Below are positions 24,691 to 28,247 of a stretch of 28,247 nt of DNA, in pieces (position 1 is the stretch's first letter; the number at the start of each line of letters is the position of its first letter). The stretch spans positions 1-28,247 of the forward strand of contig JASEHX010000001.1 in NCBI GenBank assembly GCA_030018645.1. Reading direction: 5' to 3'. This DNA comes from Candidatus Margulisiibacteriota bacterium (lineage in GTDB: Bacteria > Margulisbacteria > WOR-1 > O2-12-FULL-45-9). Under the pieces are notes generated by a model. That model worked only from the letters and a program-made list of their open reading frames with translations. It had not been told where the DNA came from and did not search any database. A program made the position numbers and the translations under genes.

Positions 24691-24795
24691 GATATCTTTC
24701 GTGTCCGGGCCGGCTTTCAGCAGCCGACAAACCCCAAAACCATCCAGGCCCGGCATCATGATATCAAGGATAATAAAATCCGGCTTTTCTAATCG
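24688..24795 (-). pseudogene. Response-regulator receiver domain fragment
   Basis: Thirty-six sense codons read RLEKPDFIILDIMMPGLDG and then FGVCRLLKAGPDTKDIP, the central part of a CheY-like receiver including the phosphoacceptor aspartate in ILDIMMPG. The N-terminal acidic pocket and the later threonine/lysine parts are missing, so this is an internal shred. It begins in frame immediately after the lipoprotein's TAG stop and ends at the 11-bp tandem repeat upstream of the Fic gene. It has no start codon of its own in a sensible place and is probably non-functional. Confidence 0.75.
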
Positions 24796-25806
24796 CTATA
24801 AATAATTTATATAAATGGTCCCCTGCTTGCTGTTTCCGCTGTTAAGCACTGCAGTGTCGGTAAGCAAATCGGAGGTTGTTAGGAACGCGGTATTCACAAC
24901 CCAGGTTTTATAAGCTTCCACAGAAGCAGGCAATAAGGCTGGATCGGTATAAATATTAGTCGGGCTGGTATTTTGCGCTCTAAACCAATCTTCATCTGCC
25001 GTTCCGGGAACTACAATATAGCTGGTGCCGCTGCCAAAGCCAGCGTATTTAAACAGCATATAATTTCCCGCACCGCGTGAAATGCCTTTTGCAACAATTT
25101 GGCAGTTTCCAATAATGTACCGAAATTCAAATTCATGCAAAGCTGGATTACCGGAAACAATGCCGCGCAAATTATAATCCGTTTCAGAAGTAGTAATGTC
25201 GTAATCAACACTATAAGCTAAATCCACAGTCAGATTATTGGAAGCCGCGTCACGAGTAGCCGTCGCAATACCGTATTCATTCTTAAGCGGCGAATCGGAC
25301 CAAATCCACCCCAGTACCGTCGCTAATGTATTGGTTGTTTCTTTCAGCGCAATGCCGCGTTTTTCGCTTACTTCATTGGTGGCTCGATTACAAGTTATTG
25401 GTGATAATCCGGCGAACGGCGGAGTAATAACTTGTTCGGTAATCGCTACCGCATCCGGGGACGCATATGTAAAAACACTATCAACATCCGTTAACAACTT
25501 ATACAAATTTGAACGATCAACCCTCCCTTCATCACGGGAGCTGACGAATTCGCGCATCGAAAAATAAACGAAATATAAGGGATTGCCAGCACCCCATTCA
25601 GTAGTTGACTGCGCGCGCAAATTAAAAATTTGCGCCGCTTGGGCCGAAGCCGAAGGTGTAAAAACCGGCGTGACATTCGCAATCAGAGGGTTAAAATAAC
25701 CCGTGCTTGCGGGGGTGCTTGTTACCTGCCCGCAGCCAATATAAAAACCAGTAACTACCAGCATCAAAACACCAGCGATCAAATATATCCTCTTGCCTTT
25801 TTCCAT
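24796..25806 (-). CDS. Putative lipoprotein of unknown function
   Basis: 336 aa from the ATG at 25806, which has GAGGAGG at ideal spacing; the longer frame begins in a region without family signal. MEKGKRIYLIAGVLMLVVTGFYIGC is a lipoprotein-type signal with cysteine at residue 25, though the residue three before it is Tyr, not the usual Leu. The mature part starts with a Ser/Thr/Pro linker (GQVTSTPASTGY) and is then a globular domain rich in Ser, Thr, Asn and aromatic residues, with no domain I recognise. It is followed by a response-regulator fragment. Single gene, minus strand. Confidence 0.65.
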   Translation of the reverse strand: MEKGKRIYLIAGVLMLVVTGFYIGCGQVTSTPASTGYFNPLIANVTPVFTPSASAQAAQIFNLRAQSTTEWGAGNPLYFVYFSMREFVSSRDEGRVDRSNLYKLLTDVDSVFTYASPDAVAITEQVITPPFAGLSPITCNRATNEVSEKRGIALKETTNTLATVLGWIWSDSPLKNEYGIATATRDAASNNLTVDLAYSVDYDITTSETDYNLRGIVSGNPALHEFEFRYIIGNCQIVAKGISRGAGNYMLFKYAGFGSGTSYIVVPGTADEDWFRAQNTSPTNIYTDPALLPASVEAYKTWVVNTAFLTTSDLLTDTAVLNSGNSKQGTIYINYL

Positions 25807-25848
25807 AACTTTTTCCTCCTCGTATAATATACTTATGACACTAAAGCA

Positions 25849-25866
25849 TCTAATTTTTGAATTAGA
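25849..25866. repeat. Perfect 7-bp inverted repeat upstream of the lipoprotein gene
   Basis: TCTAATT, 4-nt loop TTTG, AATTAGA. It sits about 45 bp before the lipoprotein ATG, just upstream of a weak -10-like TATATT (25826-25831), so it could be an operator; an AT-rich hairpin terminator is the alternative. The rest of the 25807-26050 gap holds an imperfect 12-bp duplication at 26011-26034 and no recognisable gene. Confidence 0.5.
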
Positions 25867-26050
25867 CACTTTCGACTTTTATGAAACTTGTCTGGACGTA
25901 ATACTATAATAAATACTTAAATTTTGCAACTATGCGGACGTATCGCGCAAGACATATCAGATGGGGCACAAAGCATGGTTTGGCGGGCCTTGCAACTTAA
26001 TGCTGTTTTCCCATTCATCAACCTATTCATCAATCGGGTTTTTGGCTTAA

Positions 26051-26437
26051 TTACGCTAATATATAGCATAATGACCTGCTTTTTCCTTGAGATTTTATAA
26101 CTTTTAACTCGACTAGTTTTGATAACTCCTTGTGTACAGCCTTGGCTGGAAAGCTTGAATTCCACCTGTCGCTGGCAAGCCATTCCAAAAATCCCTCGAC
26201 TAATTCAGGAACCTGGTCTGTTTCCGGCGGCATATAAACCACTTCTTCTCGAAAGCCAGTCGCGTCAAATACATGCTTTCCCACATATACCTGCCGGTTT
26301 CGGAAGACTCCGCAATCCAAGGTCAACTTGTTGCCCTCAATGGCAGTGGAAGAGCGTGTATTATGCAACAAAGCTTCACGCCTTAAGCTTGCCTCCCATT
26401 TTGGCACCAAAGCAGACTGCTCGATAACTTCTCTCAT
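26051..26437 (-). pseudogene. Fic-family gene remnant with internal deletions
   Basis: A 128-codon frame whose pieces match different parts of a Fic protein: SALVPKWEASLRREALL and SSTAIEGNKLTL (N-terminal inhibitory helix), then RNRQVYVGKHV and EVVYMPPETDQVPELVEGFLEWL (pre-catalytic region), then a jump straight to a winged-helix end, HKELSKLVELKVIKSQGKSRSL. The HPFxxGNGR catalytic core, roughly 100 residues, is absent, and another segment is missing after KLTL. The frame is still open because the deletions preserved it. It lies next to tRNA-Asp and 1.4 kb from an intact Fic gene. Non-functional as an AMPylator; a small DNA-binding product cannot be excluded. Confidence 0.78.
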
Positions 26438-26497
26438 GGGATCCCGCTGGTTCCGCTATCGATCTCCTGCCTGAGCGACAGGTATCTTTAATCAAAT

Positions 26498-26573
26498 CGG
26501 GCCCGAAGGGATTTGAACCCTCGATCTTCTGCGTGACAGGCAGACGTGTTAGACCAGGCTACACCACGGGCCC
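26498..26573 (-). tRNA. tRNA-Asp (anticodon GTC)
   Basis: 76 nt. Acceptor GGGCCCG pairs with CGGGCCC, discriminator G, no encoded CCA. The anticodon arm is TCTGC, loop CTGTCAC, GCAGA; the T arm contains GGTTCAAAT. It lies 34 nt after tRNA-Ser and is probably cotranscribed with it. Confidence 0.95.
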
Positions 26574-26607
26574 GCGCCAATTCCTATTATAACATACGGC
26601 AGGAAAA

Positions 26608-26695
26608 CGGAGGGAGGAGGATTTGAACCCCCGATACGTCTAGGACGTATACTGGTTTTCAAGACCAGCGCCATCAACCACTCGGCCATCCCTCC
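26608..26695 (-). tRNA. tRNA-Ser (anticodon TGA)
   Basis: 88 nt with a long variable arm (ATACGTC/GACGTAT stem), as expected for class II serine tRNA. Acceptor GGAGGGA/TCCCTCC, anticodon stem CTGGT/ACCAG with loop CTTGAAA, T arm GGTTCAAAT, discriminator G, no encoded CCA. Confidence 0.95.
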
Positions 26696-26711
26696 GTACA
26701 AGTCTATTCTG

Positions 26712-26740
26712 ATTATACAAAATATCGAGGAAGCATGCAA
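26712..26740 (-). promoter_or_regulatory. Promoter of the tRNA-Ser/tRNA-Asp pair
   Basis: Minus strand TTGCAT (26735-26740), 17 bp, TATAAT (26712-26717). Predicted start near 26705, about 9 nt before the tRNA-Ser 5' end. Similar to the TTGCAA-17-TATAAT box of the other serine tRNA. Confidence 0.65.
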
Positions 26741-26771
26741 AAGGCTGATACATATTCTCATTCACCCGCTG

Positions 26772-26780
26772 TGCTATAAT
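26772..26780 (+). promoter_or_regulatory. Promoter of the DUF5674 operon (extended -10)
   Basis: TGCTATAAT with TATAAT at 26775-26780 and no clear -35. Predicted start near 26787, one base before the ATG at 26788, so the mRNA should be leaderless. Confidence 0.6.
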
Positions 26781-26787
26781 AAATAGG

Positions 26788-27129
26788 ATGAACATTATTG
26801 AGAATAAAATATCTGTTAACGAGCTTAAACAAATGGCTCAAAGCAAATTTGGTAATTTGGTCAAGGCGGTGGTTGATATTGAGCGCAAAATAATGGCGGT
26901 GGATGCCGAATTACATGCAGACGAGGAAGCATTGTTAATTGAAAATGGATCAAAACAGCAGGATTTATGGGGGATAAATATTTATCCTGAACTGATGCAA
27001 AATGAATGGATTGAATTTGATTCAATGATCAACTTAAGGCCGGCTCAAGGAAACATAAGTCGGGGCATAAATGATCCTGGAATCAGAGAAAAAATATCAA
27101 ATATTGTTAATGGTATGATAACAAAATGA
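26788..27129 (+). CDS. DUF5674 family protein
   Basis: 113 aa. The stretch FGNLVKAVVDIERKIMAVDAELHADEEALLIENGS followed by QDLWGINIYPELM and WIEFDSMINLRPAQGN is the DUF5674 signature. The family is a small soluble protein of unknown function, common in candidate-phylum genomes. The ATG is about one base from the predicted transcript start, with no usable Shine-Dalgarno. Its TGA overlaps the next ATG, and the pair appear to be a two-gene operon ending at the hairpin near 27486. Conservation of charged and aromatic residues suggests an enzyme or binding protein, but nothing catalytic is obvious. Confidence 0.85.
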   Translation: MNIIENKISVNELKQMAQSKFGNLVKAVVDIERKIMAVDAELHADEEALLIENGSKQQDLWGINIYPELMQNEWIEFDSMINLRPAQGNISRGINDPGIREKISNIVNGMITK

Positions 27130-27461
27130 ATACTCAACACAAAGAGCTTTCTTCTGGCCGCTGGCAAAAACTAAATTTTATTGAACAAATGGCCAACATT
27201 GGCAGTGAAGTAGAAAGGGCTATTAGTTGGCGCAAGAAAAATAAAATAAATTATAGCCAGATGGCTTTTGATCGGGCCTTAGAATTGCTAGACCTTACAG
27301 TTGCCGACAATAAAAATATTCGCCGCTTAAAAGAAATTCTTCGCATAAGAGAAATGATGGTTGATTATTTTTCTTTTGATAATATTTATCATTCTACTGC
27401 CGAACAATGGCAAAAATATTTTTACTCCTTCAATTATGCTGCGCGATTAAGACAAAATTAG
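27126..27461 (+). CDS. Conserved small hypothetical protein
   Basis: 111 aa, predicted all-helical. Features: LSSGRWQKLNFIEQMANIGSEVERAISWRKK, then AFDRALELLDLTVAD, RRLKEILRIREMMVDYF, and a C-terminal YHSTAEQWQKYFYSFNYAAR. I recognise this pattern as a recurrent uncharacterised family in uncultivated bacteria and cannot give a function. No membrane segment or signal peptide. The ATG overlaps the DUF5674 stop by 4 nt; co-expression is nearly certain. Confidence 0.75.
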   Translation: MNTQHKELSSGRWQKLNFIEQMANIGSEVERAISWRKKNKINYSQMAFDRALELLDLTVADNKNIRRLKEILRIREMMVDYFSFDNIYHSTAEQWQKYFYSFNYAARLRQN

Positions 27462-27485
27462 TTTATTACCCAAAAGATGGCGGGG

Positions 27486-27528
27486 CGCGGAAATATACTG
27501 ACAGTGTGTATTGGGTCCGCGTCGTTTT
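27486..27528 (+). terminator. Possible intrinsic terminator of the DUF5674 operon
   Basis: CGCGGA + AATATAC (27486-27498) pairs with GTGTATT and TCCGCG (27506-27521), with a 3-nt GGG bulge and a 7-nt loop, followed by TCGTTTT. The T-run is short, and it overlaps the -35 box of the tRNA-Ser promoter (27527-27532). Confidence 0.4.
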
Positions 27529-27555
27529 GCAATCTAGAATGATCTTTTGTATAAT
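27527..27555 (+). promoter_or_regulatory. Promoter of tRNA-Ser(GCT)
   Basis: TTGCAA (27527-27532), exactly 17 bp, TATAAT (27550-27555). Predicted start near 27562, leaving a leader of about 58 nt before the tRNA, which includes the hairpin at 27588-27602. Confidence 0.7.
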
Positions 27556-27587
27556 CAACTGTTGTCAGTCGTTAGTTGTAAGTTGTA

Positions 27588-27602
27588 GGCACCGCAGGTG
27601 CC
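27588..27602 (+). repeat. Perfect hairpin in the tRNA-Ser leader
   Basis: GGCACC, loop GCA, GGTGCC, flanked by TTAGTTGT-like AT-rich copies on both sides. No T-run follows, so it is not a terminator; it may be a short interspersed repeat or a processing signal. Confidence 0.6.
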
Positions 27603-27619
27603 GTGTTGTTAGTTAATTT

Positions 27620-27709
27620 GGAGGAGTACCCAAGTGGTTCAAGGGGGCGGTTTGCTAAACCGTTAGGTCGGGGTAACCCGGCGCGTGGGTTCAAATCCCA
27701 CCTCCTCCG
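27620..27709 (+). tRNA. tRNA-Ser (anticodon GCT)
   Basis: 90 nt, class II. Acceptor GGAGGAG/CTCCTCC, anticodon stem GCGGT/ACCGT around loop TTGCTAA, a long variable arm (GGTCGGGGTAACCCGGC), T arm GGGTTCAAATCCC, discriminator G, no encoded CCA. A run of seven T follows at 27710, which may end transcription before the convergent argB. Confidence 0.95.
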
Positions 27710-27727
27710 TTTTTTTATTGTAAGCAA

Positions 27728-28247
27728 CTATTTTACCACCATTGTCCCGATACCGCGATCGGTGAAAAGCTCGAGTAAGATGCAGTGCGGGATTTGGCCG
27801 TTAATAATGTGAGTTTTGGCAACCCCTTTGCGCAAAGCATACAGCCCGCATTTTACTTTGGGGATCATCCCGCCGGAAATAACTCCCTGTTTAATTAATT
27901 TGCGGGTGCGGTAAGTGTTTACCTTAGAGATTAGTTGGCCTTCTTTATCCAGCACACCGCGCACGTCAGTCAAAAGGATTAATTTTTCGGCTTTTAAGTA
28001 GGCCGCTACGGCCGCCGCCGCACTGTCAGCGTTAATGTTATATATCTGCCCGCCGCGTCCAACCCCAATTGGCGATAAAACCGGGATATAACCCATTTTC
28101 ATCCATTTCCATAAAAAGCGATAGCGGATGCCGGCCGCTTGTCCCGTAAACCCAATGTCAAAATAGCTGCCATGTTCGTCCCTCAACCATTGCTTTTTGG
28201 CCTTAATAACCTTGCCCTTTTTGCCGTAAAATCCTTTGGCCTTTCCG
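27728..28247 (-). CDS. argB: Acetylglutamate kinase (partial, 5' end off window)
   Basis: The C-terminal 172 residues of ArgB; the frame stays open to the right edge. It phosphorylates N-acetylglutamate in arginine synthesis. Family blocks: DIGFTGQ, IYNINADSAAAAVAAYLKAE, LILLTDVRGVLD, the substrate-binding SGGMIPKVKCGLYAL and the terminal LLELFTDRGIGTMVV. The N-terminal glycine-rich kinase loop is off window. Arginine feedback cannot be judged without the N-terminal helix. It converges on tRNA-Ser with 18 bp between them. Confidence 0.95.
   Translation of the reverse strand, partial: GKAKGFYGKKGKVIKAKKQWLRDEHGSYFDIGFTGQAAGIRYRFLWKWMKMGYIPVLSPIGVGRGGQIYNINADSAAAAVAAYLKAEKLILLTDVRGVLDKEGQLISKVNTYRTRKLIKQGVISGGMIPKVKCGLYALRKGVAKTHIINGQIPHCILLELFTDRGIGTMVVK

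Noticed and set aside
25917..26183. 88-codon frame on the minus strand
   Set aside because: It overlaps the Fic remnant out of frame and shows no known motif or ribosome site.
26467..26485. Short hairpin between the Fic remnant and tRNA-Asp
   Set aside because: Only a 4-bp stem (CCTG/CAGG) and no T-run; expected by chance.
23565..26695. Integrated prophage or genomic island using tRNA as attachment site
   Set aside because: No integrase, no structural phage genes and no duplicated tRNA end were found; the patch looks like local decay and gene gain only.
27407..27812. Two open frames across the tRNA-Ser gene
   Set aside because: They read through a well-folded tRNA and its promoter and have no protein resemblance.
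1..28247. CRISPR array, insertion sequence, retron or rRNA
   Set aside because: No regularly spaced repeats, transposase, reverse transcriptase or rRNA sequence was seen on either strand.

Overview
The window (about 45% GC) looks like a compact genome from an uncultivated, anaerobic, diderm (LPS-type) bacterium. Anaerobiosis is suggested by a four-subunit pyruvate/2-ketoacid:ferredoxin oxidoreductase, and an outer membrane by a heptose-activating kinase/nucleotidyltransferase and an LptC-like protein. Very tight gene packing with ATGA stop/start overlaps, DUF5674 and the mix of families would fit a Margulisbacteria/Saganbacteria (WOR-1)-like lineage. That placement is an inference; no rRNA is present.

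Layout. (1) 1-8131, minus strand: one long operon reading PHP phosphoesterase, alr, dnaX, ybaB, recR, a Yip1-like membrane protein, porG, porD, porA, porB, then an AT-rich nucleotidyltransferase cut by the left edge. A promoter (TTGAGC, 17 bp, TGATATAAT) sits directly before its first start codon. dnaX carries an in-frame TAA at codon 158. (2) 8191-12658, minus strand: dapA, queH, a TIM-barrel protein, an exported metallophosphoesterase, an ImmA/IrrE-like protein with a damaged metal motif, and a Bro-N protein. A 166-bp palindromic repeat separates the TIM-barrel and phosphoesterase genes and supplies coding sequence to both. (3) 12743-16626, plus strand: hldE, a TPR protein, an LptC/LptA-like protein and thioredoxin reductase. 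(4) 16616-23541, minus strand: wecA-like, wecB, murA, ybeY, dgkA, a CorC/HlyC-family protein and pyrG, nearly all joined by 4-nt overlaps; this is an envelope-precursor operon. (5) 23565-26695, minus strand: an accessory patch with an intact Fic protein, a 36-codon shred of a response regulator, a putative lipoprotein, an internally deleted Fic pseudogene, and tRNA-Asp and tRNA-Ser. (6) 26788-27709, plus strand: DUF5674 gene, a small conserved hypothetical and tRNA-Ser(GCT). (7) 27728-28247, minus strand: argB, cut by the right edge.

How the genes work together: regions 3 and 4 supply lipid-linked sugar, peptidoglycan precursor and LPS-export functions. Alr and DapA feed peptidoglycan and lysine synthesis, and the POR complex links pyruvate to ferredoxin. 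DnaX, YbaB and RecR form the usual replication/repair cluster. Several promoters place the -10 box only 7-11 nt before an ATG that lacks a Shine-Dalgarno, which predicts leaderless or near-leaderless mRNAs at the heads of operons; internal genes mostly have good Shine-Dalgarno sites. I see no CRISPR array, insertion sequence or rRNA, and no stretch over 300 bases without a gene. No complete new defence or biosynthetic system is evident; the oddest items are the interrupted dnaX, the leaderless promoter pattern, the gene-building repeat and the decayed Fic/response-regulator patch.
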